DNA of 64,000 nucleotides from JACDAN01 sp963802375 (GCA_963802375.1 CAWDIJ010000017.1:62001-126000); one strand, 5' to 3'. Positions 35,064-43,775 are shown, counted from the first letter of the stretch. Numbers and translations are program-made. The notes: generated from the sequence alone by a model not told the origin.

Positions 35064-35450
35064 GTGGACGAGTGTAGAGCCGTCCTCGGAGGTTTCAAAG
35101 CCGCCGAACCCGGCGACACAGCCCTCGTGGTCGAACCTGGCCTCGATCGGCACGACTGGGAGAGCGAGTGGCAGCAGCTGGAGCCGCTGGTCCGTGACTA
35201 CCCTGCCGAGGCGCTGCCCGAGCTCCACGACCTGATCGTGCGGATGCTCCAAGAGCGCGAGATCCTCGACGACGACCTCGTAGCCACCGAGGGCGCCGAC
35301 CCCGAGCTGCTCGCCGAGTACGTCGCCGGGAAGGACGTCGTCGACCGGCTCGAGCGCAACGAGACCGTCGACCCCGGCGACGTCGCCTCGGTCGTCGGCG
35401 GCTACCGGTCGCTGTACGAGTTCCTCACGACCGAGCGCCCGGCGCCCTAA
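35064..35450 (+). CDS. Small acidic protein of unknown function
   Basis: 128 residues, strongly acidic and helical: RHDWESEWQQLEPLVRDYPA, ALPELHDLIVRMLQEREILD, ELLAEYVAGKDVVDRLERNE, VVGGYRSLYEFLTTER. No enzyme motif, signal or membrane segment. I do not recognise it. GTG start with AGGAG 11 nt upstream. The purD promoter lies inside its first codons, so expression of the two genes may interfere. Its stop overlaps that of the convergent purA by 4 nt. Confidence 0.7.
   Translation: MDECRAVLGGFKAAEPGDTALVVEPGLDRHDWESEWQQLEPLVRDYPAEALPELHDLIVRMLQEREILDDDLVATEGADPELLAEYVAGKDVVDRLERNETVDPGDVASVVGGYRSLYEFLTTERPAP
35071..35098 (-). promoter_or_regulatory. Promoter of the purDEBCSQ operon
   Basis: Minus strand TTGAAA (35098-35093), a 16-bp spacer and TACACT (35076-35071). 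The expected start falls close to the purD GTG (35061) and there is no Shine-Dalgarno, so purD is probably leaderless. Confidence 0.55.
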
Positions 35451-36745
35451 GGGCGGGCGATCGCCTCGAGCCCGCGCTGCGTGAGCACGTGCTCGCGCGC
35501 TGCGCCGGTGCCGACGAGCGAAACCTCCACGCCGACCTCGCGCTCGACGAACGCCACGTACTCACGCGCTGCGTGCGGCAGGCGCGCCACGTCGTCCATC
35601 CCGTCCAACGGCTCGTTCCAGCCGGGCAGCACCTCGTACACGGGCTCAGCATGGTGGAAGTCGCTCTGGTGGGCCGGAAACTCCTCGGTCTCGGTCCCGT
35701 TGCGGAGCCGGTAGCGGACGCAGACCGGCAGCTCGGCGAACGACGAGAGGACATCCAGCTTCGTCAGCGCCAGCGAGGTGAAGCCGTTCAGCCGCGCGGC
35801 GTAGCGGAGCCCGACGAGGTCGAGCCACCCGCACCGCCGCTCGCGTCCGGTGACGGTCCCGTACTCGCCGCCGAGCTCGCGGACCCGCTCCTGATCGCCG
35901 CCCTCGATCTCCGTGGGGAAGGGGCCCTCCCCGACGCGCGTCAGGTACGCCTTGGCCACACCCAGCACGGCGTCGATCCGGTTCGGCCCGATCCCGATCC
36001 CCGTGGCCGCCGCGCCGGCGACCGGGTTCGACGAGGTCACGAACGGATACGTGCCATGGTCGAGATCGAGCAGGGTTCCCTGGGCGCCCTCGAAGAGCAC
36101 GAACCGGCCGTCCCGTAGCGCCCGGTCGACGAGCAGTGACGTGTCCGCAACGTACGGCCGGAGCCGCTGCGCGTAGCTCTCGTACCGGGACGAGACATCC
36201 TCGAGGTCGATCGGGTCGGCGCCGTAGACCTGCTCCAGCCAGTGGTTCTTCTCGGCGAGCGCGACCTCGATCTTCTGGCGCAGGATCTTCGGATCGAGCA
36301 GGTCCTGCACCCGGATCCCGAGCCGCGCCGCCTTGTCGCCGTACGCGGGGCCGATCCCGCGACGAGTCGTCCCGATCTGGAGCTTCCCGAGCCGCCGCTC
36401 GCTCGCCCGGTCGAGTGCGACGTGCCACGGCATGATCAGCTGCGCGTTGCCCGACAGGTGCACCCGTTCCGTCGAGAGGCGGCGCGCGTCGAGGTCGTCC
36501 AGCTCCTCGATGAAGACGGCCGGGTCGACGACGCAGCCGGCGCCGAGCACGCATTCCTTCCCCCAGAGGATCCCGGAGGGCATGTGCCGGAACTTGTACG
36601 TCTGTCCGTCGGCGACGATCGTGTGCCCGGCGTTCGGCCCGCCCTGGTAGCGGCAGACGACGTCCGAGTGCTGCGCCAGCAGGTCGACGATCTTGCCCTT
36701 GCCCTCGTCCCCCCACTGCGCCCCGACGATGACGGTCGCTGGCAC
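35447..36745 (-). CDS. purA: Adenylosuccinate synthetase
   Basis: 432 residues. The start ATVIVGAQWGDEGKGKIVDL holds the P-loop and catalytic Asp; CRYQGGPNAGHTIV and TTRRGIGPAYGDKAARLGIR follow, and FEGAQGTLLDLDHGTYPFVT and TERRCGWLDL-type residues complete the GTP/IMP site (here GRERRCGWLDLVGLRYA). It converts IMP and aspartate to adenylosuccinate. GTG start gives the normal length. It is the last gene of the rpsF-dnaB operon, 29 bp after dnaB. Confidence 0.95.
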   Translation of the reverse strand: MPATVIVGAQWGDEGKGKIVDLLAQHSDVVCRYQGGPNAGHTIVADGQTYKFRHMPSGILWGKECVLGAGCVVDPAVFIEELDDLDARRLSTERVHLSGNAQLIMPWHVALDRASERRLGKLQIGTTRRGIGPAYGDKAARLGIRVQDLLDPKILRQKIEVALAEKNHWLEQVYGADPIDLEDVSSRYESYAQRLRPYVADTSLLVDRALRDGRFVLFEGAQGTLLDLDHGTYPFVTSSNPVAGAAATGIGIGPNRIDAVLGVAKAYLTRVGEGPFPTEIEGGDQERVRELGGEYGTVTGRERRCGWLDLVGLRYAARLNGFTSLALTKLDVLSSFAELPVCVRYRLRNGTETEEFPAHQSDFHHAEPVYEVLPGWNEPLDGMDDVARLPHAAREYVAFVEREVGVEVSLVGTGAAREHVLTQRGLEAIARP

Positions 36746-36774
36746 GGACGGAGTCTGCCGTACCCGGCGGTCGC

Positions 36775-38160
36775 CTAGCCGGCGGCGAGGTCGGCGAACT
36801 TGGCGTACCGGCTCAGGAAGGCGACCTTCTCCGTCCCGGTCGGCCCGTTGCGGTGCTTCGCGAGATGGATCTCCGCAATCCCCTGCTGGTCGGTCTCGTC
36901 GTTGTAGTACTCGTCGCGGTAGATGAAGAAGACCAGGTCCGCGTCCTGCTCGATACTGCCGCTTTCTCTCAGGTCGGAGAGGATCGGCCGCTTGTCGTGC
37001 CGCTGCTCCACGGCGCGCGAGAGCTGTGAGAGCGCGAGCACCGGGACGTCCAGATCGCGCGCCAGCACCTTCAGGTTCCGGGAGATCTGCGACACCTCCT
37101 GGACGCGGTTCTCGACCGACGCGCCCGACGTCATCAGCTGGATGTAGTCGACGACGATCAGCCCGAGATTCGGCTCCTTCGACTTGAGGCGCCGCGCCTT
37201 CGACCGGATCTCCATCATCGTGATCGAGCCCGTGTCGTCGACGTAGATCGGCGCCTTCGCGAGCTTGTCGCAGGCCGCGGTGAGCCGAGGCCAGTCGTCG
37301 GCGGCAAGCTTGCCGTTCCGCAGCCTTTGCGACTCGACCTTGGCCTCGCTGCACATCAGCCGCTGCGTGACCTCCGACTTCGACATCTCGAGCGTGAAGA
37401 GCGCGACCGGCGTCCCGCGCCGCACCGCGATGTTCGCCGCCGTGCAGAGCGCGAGGCCCGACTTCCCCATGCTCGGGCGGGCCGCCATGATGATCAGGTT
37501 CCCCGGCTGGAACCCCGACGTCAGCCGGTCGATGTCCCGGAAGCCCGACGGGACGCCCGTGATCTCCTCGCCGGCCTCGTAGAGCGCGGTGATCCGCTCG
37601 AAGCTCTCCTTCAACAGGCCCTCGATGTGCGCGAACTCGCCCGTGACCCTGCTCTGGGAGAGCTCGAAGATCACTTGCTCGGCCCGATCGACGAGGTCGC
37701 CCGCGTCGCCCGGCCGCTCCCAGCCCAGCCGCGCGATCTCCTGCCCGGAGCGGATCAGGCCGCGCAAAGTCGCCATCTCGCGGACGATCCGCGCGTAGTG
37801 CGCGGCGTTCGCGGTGGCAGGGACGAGTGCGGCGAGCTCGTGGATCCGGACGCGACCGCCCGCGTCCTCGAGCTCGCCGCGTTCTTCCAGCGCGTCGACG
37901 AGCGTGATCGCGTCCACGGGCTCGCCGCGCGCGTACAGGGCGAGGGCTGCGCGATAGACCTTCGCGTGGCTCTCGCGGTAGAAGTCCCCCGCGTCGACGA
38001 TCTCGCTGACGGCCCCGATCGCACCAGGGGAGAGCATCATCGCGCCGAGGACGGACTCCTCGGCGTCCAGATTCTGAGGTGGGACCGGGGCCGCCTGCGA
38101 CGGCTGGACGAGCTGGGCGACCACGCCGCGATTAGACCCGCTGCCGAGGGGTTCGCTCAA
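36775..38160 (-). CDS. dnaB: Replicative DNA helicase
   Basis: 461 residues. The N-terminal DnaB domain reads PPQNLDAEESVLGAMMLSPG; the RecA-like ATPase has Walker A MAARPSMGKSGLALCTAANI, Walker B LGLIVVDYIQLMTS and the arginine-finger region KRNGPTG. No intein. TTG start at 38160; a GTG about 12 codons later is possible. Preceded by about 200 bp of non-coding DNA after rplI if the frameshift in that gene is accepted. Confidence 0.93.
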   Translation of the reverse strand: MSEPLGSGSNRGVVAQLVQPSQAAPVPPQNLDAEESVLGAMMLSPGAIGAVSEIVDAGDFYRESHAKVYRAALALYARGEPVDAITLVDALEERGELEDAGGRVRIHELAALVPATANAAHYARIVREMATLRGLIRSGQEIARLGWERPGDAGDLVDRAEQVIFELSQSRVTGEFAHIEGLLKESFERITALYEAGEEITGVPSGFRDIDRLTSGFQPGNLIIMAARPSMGKSGLALCTAANIAVRRGTPVALFTLEMSKSEVTQRLMCSEAKVESQRLRNGKLAADDWPRLTAACDKLAKAPIYVDDTGSITMMEIRSKARRLKSKEPNLGLIVVDYIQLMTSGASVENRVQEVSQISRNLKVLARDLDVPVLALSQLSRAVEQRHDKRPILSDLRESGSIEQDADLVFFIYRDEYYNDETDQQGIAEIHLAKHRNGPTGTEKVAFLSRYAKFADLAAG

Positions 38161-38364
38161 GCCCGTTGTCCCTTACTACTAGGAGCAAAGTGGCGCATAT
38201 GCAGGTGAAAGAACACATGTTCCCCCGTATTGTCCACGGCGGAGCGGACGTTGTCCCCAAGGAAGCCGCACAAGCGGCTGCCTGAAATTCCCGCTGCCTG
38301 CGGCTTTTTCGCGCATTCATCCCCAGGCTCTGGAAAAGCCTGTGGACGAGTCGTGACGGCTTCG

Positions 38365-39091
38365 TTACCGGTCGGAGTCGGTTTCTGTCGGGACGGGCTC
38401 GGTGTCGGTCGCCTCTTCGGGCGCCTGCTCGTGCTCCGCTTCCTCCGCGGGCGACTCGTCCGAGGTATCGGCTTCCGCCTGTGCTGCCGCGGCGGCCTCT
38501 TCGGCCTCCACCGCCTCGACGATCTCGATCGCCTCGGCCTCCGCCGTTGCCGCCGCCTCCGCGGCTGCTTCGGCCTCGGCTGCGGCTGCGGCCTCCTCGG
38601 CCTCGCGCTACGGCCTGGAGCTCCTCCATCTGGGCGATGTCGCCGCCCTCGGGAACCACCTCCAGGCGGAGATCCGCGGAGACGTCCGTGAAGACCTCGA
38701 CCGGAACCTCGTACCGGCCGACCCGCTTCACGGGGTCGCCGAGCTCGATCCTCCGTCGGTCTACGCGGATCTTGTGGTCGCTCCAGAGCCGGTCGGCAAC
38801 ATCGGTCGCCGTGACAGAGCCGAAGAGCGAGCCGGTCGGGCCGGCCTTCACGTCGAAGCGGATCACCGTCTGCTCGAGCCGCTTTGCGATCTCGCCGGCC
38901 TCGTCGTGCGTTCGGGCCTCCTGCCGGGCGCGCATCTCGTCGTGGCGTCGAAGTTCCTCGAGCCGCCCGGGTGAGGCCGGCTCGGCGAGCTTCCGCGGCA
39001 GCAGGTAGTTCCGCGCGTACCCACGGGCCACGTCCACGACGTCGCCGCGCAGGCCGACCTTGTCCACGTCTTTCAGGAGGATGACTTGCAT
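38365..39091 (-). CDS. rplI: 50S ribosomal protein L9, with an apparent frameshift in its acidic tail
   Basis: The first ~150 residues are a normal L9: QVILLKDVDKVGLRGDVVDV, ARGYARNYLLPRKLAEPAS, and a C-terminal domain with GPTGSLFGSVTATDVADRL. After MEELQAVA (near 38605) the uninterrupted frame becomes Arg/Gly-rich, rich in CGA codons, and runs to 38132 inside dnaB. One base over, the same DNA reads as a tail rich in Glu and Ala (EAEEAAAAAEAEAAAEAA) ending at TAA 38365-38367, with codon use like the neighbours. I therefore think the true protein ends at 38365 and one extra base is present. The gap 38161-38364 shows no gene. Confidence 0.85.
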
Positions 39092-39093
39092 CG

Positions 39094-39357
39094 CTACGTC
39101 GTGGCGTACGGCAAGAGCGCCATCTCACGCGCGCGCTTCACGGCCACCGCGACCTGGCGCTGGTGGCGCCGGCACGTGCCGGTGATGCGGCGCGAGCGGA
39201 TCTTCCCCTTCTCGGAGACGTGCCTCCGGAGGATGTTCGTGTTCTTGTAGTCGACCTCTTCGACCTTGTCGCGGCAGAACTGGCACGACCGGCGCTTGAT
39301 CGGGCCGGTCGGCGGCCCTCGCCTCGAGCTCCGCTGCTCTCTTCTGGCTTTCGGCAT
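39094..39357 (-). CDS. rpsR: 30S ribosomal protein S18
   Basis: 87 residues. RRSCQFCRDKVEEVDYKNTN, ILRRHVSEKGKIRSRRITGT and CRRHQRQVAVAVKRAREMAL are S18 signatures. Cys residues (CxxC and a later Cys) make this the zinc-binding C+ form, which suggests a C- zinc-independent paralogue could exist elsewhere. Two bases separate it from rplI. Confidence 0.96.
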   Translation of the reverse strand: MPKARREQRSSRRGPPTGPIKRRSCQFCRDKVEEVDYKNTNILRRHVSEKGKIRSRRITGTCRRHQRQVAVAVKRAREMALLPYATT

Positions 39358-39367
39358 GCAGTGGCTC

Positions 39368-39805
39368 CTAGAAGGGGATGTCGTCGTCGGCGCCGGTCGT
39401 GCCGATGTCGGCACTGCCGCTCTCGGCAACCCCGGCCGGCACGAACTCGCGCTGGCCGCCCTCGCCGTCGCTGCGGCTGTCGAGGAACTGCACCGTATTT
39501 GCGACAACTTCGACCTTGGAACGCTTCGAGCCGTCCTGTGCCTCCCACGACGACCAGTCGAGGCGGCCGTCGATGCCGACCCGCCGGCCCTTCGAAAGGT
39601 GCTGCGAGAGCATCTCGGCCTGGTTTCCGAAGACCTTGATGTCGAAGAAGTTCGGCTTGTCCGTCCAGTTGTCGGCGTTGTCCTTCTGGCGCCCGTTGAC
39701 TGCGAGACCCATCTGCAGCACTGGGGTTCCCGACGGAAGGTGCCGGAGCTCGGGGTCGCGGGTGAGGCGCCCGACGAGCGTTACGCGGTTGATATCGCCT
39801 GCCAT
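39368..39805 (-). CDS. ssb: Single-stranded DNA-binding protein
   Basis: 145 residues. OB-fold start INRVTLVGRLTRDPELRHLP, then FFDIKVFGNQAEMLSQHLSK and GRRVGIDGRLDWSSWEAQDG, a short disordered stretch and the C-terminal DDDIPF tip that recruits partner proteins. Position between rpsF and rpsR is the standard bacterial order. Confidence 0.96.
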   Translation of the reverse strand: MAGDINRVTLVGRLTRDPELRHLPSGTPVLQMGLAVNGRQKDNADNWTDKPNFFDIKVFGNQAEMLSQHLSKGRRVGIDGRLDWSSWEAQDGSKRSKVEVVANTVQFLDSRSDGEGGQREFVPAGVAESGSADIGTTGADDDIPF

Positions 39806-39807
39806 CT

Positions 39808-40179
39808 CTACTCCTCCTCTTGAACGACGGTTTCGGCCTCGGCTCCATCCTGCCGGGTAGGGGCGGACGCCGCCACCGTCTCGCCGGGACGTCGCTCGGA
39901 TCGCCGCACGGCCAGATGGCGCATGACCCCGTCGGTGATCTTGAGGATCCGCGAGATCTCCTCGAGCGTCTCCGTCTCGGCCGTGAAGGTCAGCAGGTGG
40001 TACGTGCCGTCGGTCTTGTGGTCGATCTCGTAGGCGAGCTTGCGGCGTCCCCAGACGTCGTGCGACTCGACGCTGCCGCCGCTCCGCTCGACGAGCTCGC
40101 GGGTGCGCTGAACGATCTCGGACTGGCGCTCCTCGGGGAGCTCCGGATCGAGCATCAGCAGAATTTCGTAGGGCGTCAC
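39808..40179 (-). CDS. rpsF: 30S ribosomal protein S6
   Basis: 123 residues. YEILLMLDPELPEERQSEIV, WGRRKLAYEIDHKTDGTYHL and RILKITDGVMRHLAVR are the S6 pattern, followed by an acidic Ala/Glu tail. GTG start with AAGGAAGGAG upstream. First gene of rpsF-ssb-rpsR-rplI-dnaB-purA. An extended -10 box (TGCTACACT, at about 40274-40282 on the minus strand) is a possible promoter. Confidence 0.95.
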   Translation of the reverse strand: MTPYEILLMLDPELPEERQSEIVQRTRELVERSGGSVESHDVWGRRKLAYEIDHKTDGTYHLLTFTAETETLEEISRILKITDGVMRHLAVRRSERRPGETVAASAPTRQDGAEAETVVQEEE

Positions 40180-40290
40180 GGGCCCGATTTCTCCTTCCTT
40201 CGGTCTTAGGCGGCCTTGCCGTTTCGAGGGCGCTTCGGGTGGCGCACGGCGGGCAAGGCAGGAAGCGGGCGGCAGTGTAGCATCGCCCTC

Positions 40291-40584
40291 GTGAACCGCC
40301 GCCTCGCGTTCCTGACCGGGGGAGTGGCGCTCGGCGCAGCGGCGGTGTGGCGCGTCGTCCGCCGGAGGCCGCGACCGGAGGCGGAGCCCGACCCGCGCGC
40401 AGAGGAGCTTCGCGCCCGACTGGACGAGTCTCGTGCGGTCGTCGACGACCGCGAGGAGTTCGAAGGCGCCGAGACGACCGTGGACGCCGTCGACGCGGTG
40501 CCGGAGCCCGAGGAGCGGCGGCGCGCCGTCCACGCCGAAGGCCGTGCGGCGGTCGACGAGATGCGCCGCTCTAACGAGGACTGA
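40291..40584 (+). CDS. Small membrane-anchored charged protein
   Basis: 97 residues. One membrane segment near the N-terminus (RLAFLTGGVALGAAAVWRVV), then a long charged helical region (PRAEELRARLDESRAVVDDR, PEPEERRRAVHAEGRAAVDE). No recognised domain. A TAGCAT box ends 7 nt before the GTG and there is no Shine-Dalgarno. It is divergent from rpsF; its 3' end overlaps the restored end of the amidase gene by 14 nt. Confidence 0.6.
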   Translation: MNRRLAFLTGGVALGAAAVWRVVRRRPRPEAEPDPRAEELRARLDESRAVVDDREEFEGAETTVDAVDAVPEPEERRRAVHAEGRAAVDEMRRSNED

Positions 40585-41213
40585 ACGCCGCGACACCGGC
40601 GGCGAGCCCGCGCGCGACGCGCCACTGGTAGGCGCTCGAGCGGAGCAGGCGCGCCTCGGTGCGGGTTCGTCATGAAGCCGGCCTCCACGAGCACGACCGG
40701 GACGTTTGCCCAGTTGAAGCCGGTCAGGTCGGAGCGCTCGACGAGACCGAGATCATGCGCACCCGTCGCACGGACGAGCGAGCGCTGGATCGTCCGTGCA
40801 GCTCTCCTGCTGGGCCCGTAGACGTCGTCCGTCCAGCCGGCGCGCCGGGCGGGAAAGAGCGTCGATACGCCTCGCCGCGACGCCTCGTTCGAGCCGTCGG
40901 CGTGGATTCGCAGCATCAGCGCGGCGCCCCGGCGGTTGCAGAACTGCGCCCGCTCGATGTTGCCGCCGCGGAACGTGGAGCCCGTGCGCGTCATCGCGAC
41001 TCGGTACCCGCGCCGGACGAGCAGCGTTCTCGTTCGGTTCGCGATCGCCAGAACAGCCTCGGTCTCGCCACTGGCGCCGCCGCCGTCCTTGACCTTCGTG
41101 ATCGAGGAGCCGGGGCCGATCGGCTCCCGCTGCCGGGCGACCGCGGGCAGGGTCCCGTGACCCGGATCCAGGCAGATCAGCGCGGCCGTCGCGGCAAGGG
41201 CTTCGGCGAACAT
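40571..41213 (-). pseudogene. N-acetylmuramoyl-L-alanine amidase, frameshifted near its end
   Basis: Amidase_3 family. After a short signal peptide the zinc-binding ICLDPGHG comes at once, then GGGASGETEAVLAIANRTRT, with the metal Glu, GAALMLRIHADGSNEAS (metal His) and VPVVLVEAGFMTNP with the catalytic Glu region. Just after MTNP (about 40660) one extra base shifts the frame; removing it gives EARLLRSSAYQWRVARGLAA and a stop at 40571. Read without correction, the frame runs on to 40206 with non-native sequence. All catalytic residues precede the shift, so the protein could still work. Confidence 0.8.
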
Positions 41214-41257
41214 GGGCGAATCCTAGGAAGCTTCCAGCTACCCTCCCACCCAAATCT

Positions 41258-41638
41258 GTGCAAGACCGCACTACCAAGACGATCCTCATCTGCGAGGACG
41301 ACGACAATCTACGGCTGCTCATGCGCGTCGTGATCGGCGACCGTTACACCATGGTGGAGGCTGGGGACGGCGACGAGGCGCTCGCGTTGGCGGCCGAGCA
41401 CCGGCCGGACCTGATCGTCCTCGACCTGATGATGCCGCGGATGAGCGGCCTCGAGGTGCTGCGGCGCCTGCGGAGCGACGTCAGCGTCGACGGGACACCC
41501 ATCGTCGTGATGAGTGCCTGGCCGGATTCGCGGGAGGCATCGCTCGAGGCAGGCGCCGACCGGTACCTCCAAAAGCCCTTCGAGCCGGACGAGCTCACCA
41601 AGATCGTCGACTCGCTACTGGGCGAGGCTGACGAATGA
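41258..41638 (+). CDS. Single-domain response regulator
   Basis: 126 residues, a receiver domain only. TILICEDDDNLRLLMRVVIG has the acidic pair, PDLIVLDLMMPRMSGLEVLR the phospho-accepting Asp (about residue 56), TPIVVMSAWPDSREASLEAG the switch region (Ser instead of Thr) and YLQKPFEPDEL the conserved Lys. No output domain. Its stop overlaps the kinase start (ATGA), so it is probably the kinase partner. GTG start; TACCCT at 41239-41244 may be the -10 box. Confidence 0.92.
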   Translation: MQDRTTKTILICEDDDNLRLLMRVVIGDRYTMVEAGDGDEALALAAEHRPDLIVLDLMMPRMSGLEVLRRLRSDVSVDGTPIVVMSAWPDSREASLEAGADRYLQKPFEPDELTKIVDSLLGEADE

Positions 41639-43128
41639 GGTCGCTGTCGCTCTCGGCCCGGATGATCGCGGCAAGCGTCGTTCTCGCCGTCCTGGTGGCC
41701 GGCGTGTTCGTGGTGCTCATCCATGCGGTCACGACGCTCGACGACGCGCGGGACCGGGAGGCCCACTCCAAGGACGTCCGTGCCGCGACCGGCGTGATCG
41801 CGAAGCTCGTGCTCGATCAGGAGACAGGCCTTCGCGGCGTCATGCTGAGCGGCAACACGCAGTTCCTCCAGCCGTTCGACCGGGCCCGTGCGGTGATGCC
41901 GCAGAGGCTCGACGAGCTCGAGCAGCTCGTGTCCGAGGATCCTCAGCAGCGGCGCCGGGTCGCAGCGTTGCGCGAAGCCGTCAACAGCTACGTCAACGAC
42001 TGGGCACTCCCGCTCGTGCGCGTCGCCTACGACACCCCGGAGGCGGTCAGGCAGGAGGTGGCGGACGAGGAGGGGAAGCAGTACACCGACGACATTCGGA
42101 ACCGCATCGACGCGCTCCTCTCGGCTGAGGAGGGGCGGGCGAGAACGAGCGCCGAGCGGGCCGAGGAACAAACGACGCGTGCCATCGTCCTGGGCGTGGC
42201 GGGGCTCGTCGCCTGCGCCTTGCTCATCTTCCTGTTCGGCCTCTACCTGGCGCGCTCGACCGCGCACCCGGTGCGGGCGGCCGCGAAGGCGGCCACTCGA
42301 CTCGCGGAGGGCGATCTCACGGTCCGGCTCGCCGAGAGCGGGCCAGGTGAGGTAGGCGGCCTCACCGCTGCGTTCAACCACATGGCGGAGGAGCTGGAGC
42401 GCCAGCAGCGTGAGCTGCAGGACCAGAACGAGAAGCTCCGCGAGAGCGAGCGCCGCAAGTCGGAGCTCGTCCGGATCGTCTCGCACGAGCTTCGGACTCC
42501 GCTCGCAAGCATCCTCGGCTTCACGTCCGTCTTGCTCAACCGAGAGACGGCGCCCGAAGACCAGCGCCGCTATCTCGAGATCATCGATCGGGAAGGCCGC
42601 AGGCTCTCGGATCTCCTCAACGACTTCTTGGACGCCGAGCGGCTCGACGAGGGCCACCTGCTCCTCGAGCACGAGCTGATCGACATTTCGCGTGTCGTGG
42701 CCGAGCAGGTACGGCTCTTCGAGGGCCAGAGCCAGAAGCACACGCTCGACATGGAGATCCCGGCGGCGCCGCTGACCGTCCGCGGAGATTCGCACCGGCT
42801 GGCACAAGTCGTAGGCAATCTGTTGTCCAATGCGATCAAGTACTCGCCCGAAGGGGGCACGGTGCACGTGCTGGCCGAGCAGGACAACGGCATGGTTCGC
42901 GTCAGCGTCCGCGACGAGGGTCTCGGAATCCCCGACGATCAGCAGGAGCGGGTATTCGTGAAGTTCTTCCGCGGCGACGCGCCGGCGAGCGGGATCCCGG
43001 GCACCGGGCTCGGGCTGACGATTGCGCGCTCGGTCGTCGAGGCCCACGGCGGCCAGATGAGCTTCAAGAGTGGGCATGGCGAGGGTTCGGTTTTCTGGCT
43101 TGAGATTCCAACTGCGGCAGCGGGATGA
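41635..43128 (+). CDS. Membrane sensor histidine kinase with CHASE3 domain
   Basis: 497 residues. Membrane helix 1 (residues ~10-32), an extracytoplasmic CHASE3-type helical domain with DQETGLRGVMLSGNTQFLQP, helix 2 (~183-205), HAMP (RSTAHPVRAAAKAATRLAEG), a short coiled coil, HisKA with phospho-accepting His284 in IVSHELRTPLASILGFTSVL, and HATPase_c with N box VGNLLSNAIKYSPEGG, VRDEGLGIPDDQQERVFVKF and GTGLGLTIARSVVEAHGG. It senses an unknown stimulus and would phosphorylate the upstream receiver protein. Confidence 0.94.
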   Translation: MRSLSLSARMIAASVVLAVLVAGVFVVLIHAVTTLDDARDREAHSKDVRAATGVIAKLVLDQETGLRGVMLSGNTQFLQPFDRARAVMPQRLDELEQLVSEDPQQRRRVAALREAVNSYVNDWALPLVRVAYDTPEAVRQEVADEEGKQYTDDIRNRIDALLSAEEGRARTSAERAEEQTTRAIVLGVAGLVACALLIFLFGLYLARSTAHPVRAAAKAATRLAEGDLTVRLAESGPGEVGGLTAAFNHMAEELERQQRELQDQNEKLRESERRKSELVRIVSHELRTPLASILGFTSVLLNRETAPEDQRRYLEIIDREGRRLSDLLNDFLDAERLDEGHLLLEHELIDISRVVAEQVRLFEGQSQKHTLDMEIPAAPLTVRGDSHRLAQVVGNLLSNAIKYSPEGGTVHVLAEQDNGMVRVSVRDEGLGIPDDQQERVFVKFFRGDAPASGIPGTGLGLTIARSVVEAHGGQMSFKSGHGEGSVFWLEIPTAAAG

Positions 43129-43157
43129 CCAAGCTGCCCGTCGAAAGGAGTGGGGGG

Positions 43158-43634
43158 ATGAGTCGTTTCGCGTACATGCTGGTGCTGGCCCTGGTGTTTG
43201 CAGTGCCCGGGTTCTTCTATGCGTGGAATGGGAGCGCGTGGAGCTCGGGCGCGGTGACGGGGCCGGCGACGATCCGGATCACGAGCCGCGAGATCAGCCG
43301 GGTCCGAGTGGACCTCGGGCGTCCCGGGCGCGGGGCCGGTGACACGGAGATCGTCAGGCAGAACCTGTTCAACCGGCGGGTCCGGTCGAAGCCGATCGGG
43401 CACTCCGAGTTCGTCTGCACGCTGACCACGGCAACGACCCGCGCGTGCACGGTCACGATCTTCATGCCCAAGGGCAGGTTGGTAGCGGGCGGATCGATCC
43501 AGTACCAGGATCTCTACGAGCTCGCCGTACTCGGCGGCACCCGGCTCTACGACAACGCACGAGGGACGCTGACCGTGATCCGGACGACGCGGAAGCCGCG
43601 CCGGCACATCTATCTCTTCAGGCTGGCCGGTTAG
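43158..43634 (+). CDS. Exported small protein, allene-oxide-cyclase/dirigent-barrel-like
   Basis: 158 residues. An N-terminal hydrophobic segment (RFAYMLVLALVFAVPGFFYA) is a signal peptide or anchor. The second half (SEFVCTLTTATTRACTVTIF, GRLVAGGSIQYQDLYELAVL, GGTRLYDNARGTLTVIRTT) resembles the allene oxide cyclase / dirigent beta-barrel found in small exported actinobacterial proteins. ATG 43158 has AAAGGAG 7 nt upstream; an in-frame ATG at 43125 overlaps the kinase stop. Possibly an output or accessory protein of the two-component pair. Confidence 0.7.
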   Translation: MSRFAYMLVLALVFAVPGFFYAWNGSAWSSGAVTGPATIRITSREISRVRVDLGRPGRGAGDTEIVRQNLFNRRVRSKPIGHSEFVCTLTTATTRACTVTIFMPKGRLVAGGSIQYQDLYELAVLGGTRLYDNARGTLTVIRTTRKPRRHIYLFRLAG

Positions 43635-43647
43635 CGGAATCCGTTCA

Positions 43648-43711
43648 CGGAGCGGCGCAGGAGTCGAACCTACCGAGCCGTGGGTTGAACGACCGCACCG
43701 GTTTTGAAGAC
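43648..43711 (-). repeat. Partial copy A of the tRNA-Sec gene (att-like)
   Basis: 64 bp matching the 3' portion of selC from its last base through the anticodon loop, with two mismatches. The 5' half of a tRNA is absent, so it cannot be a functional tRNA. It lies 14 bp after the barrel protein gene and marks the outer end of the proposed integrated region. Confidence 0.8.
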
Positions 43712-43746
43712 GCTCGGTCCCGCTCGCAGCCCGTCGCCACAACCAC

Positions 43747-43775
43747 TTGACCTGGCCGGTGAGGCGGTACAAGAT
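43747..43775 (+). promoter_or_regulatory. Possible promoter of the M14 peptidase gene
   Basis: TTGACC (43747-43752), 17-bp spacer, CAAGAT (43770-43775); the alternative TACAAG at 43768 has a 15-bp spacer. It precedes the peptidase GTG by 31 bp. Confidence 0.4.

Noticed and set aside
38132..38364. Arg/Gly-rich extension of L9 as a real domain
   Set aside because: Its codon use (many CGA) is unlike neighbouring genes, it overlaps dnaB, and the alternative frame has native codon use and a sensible stop.
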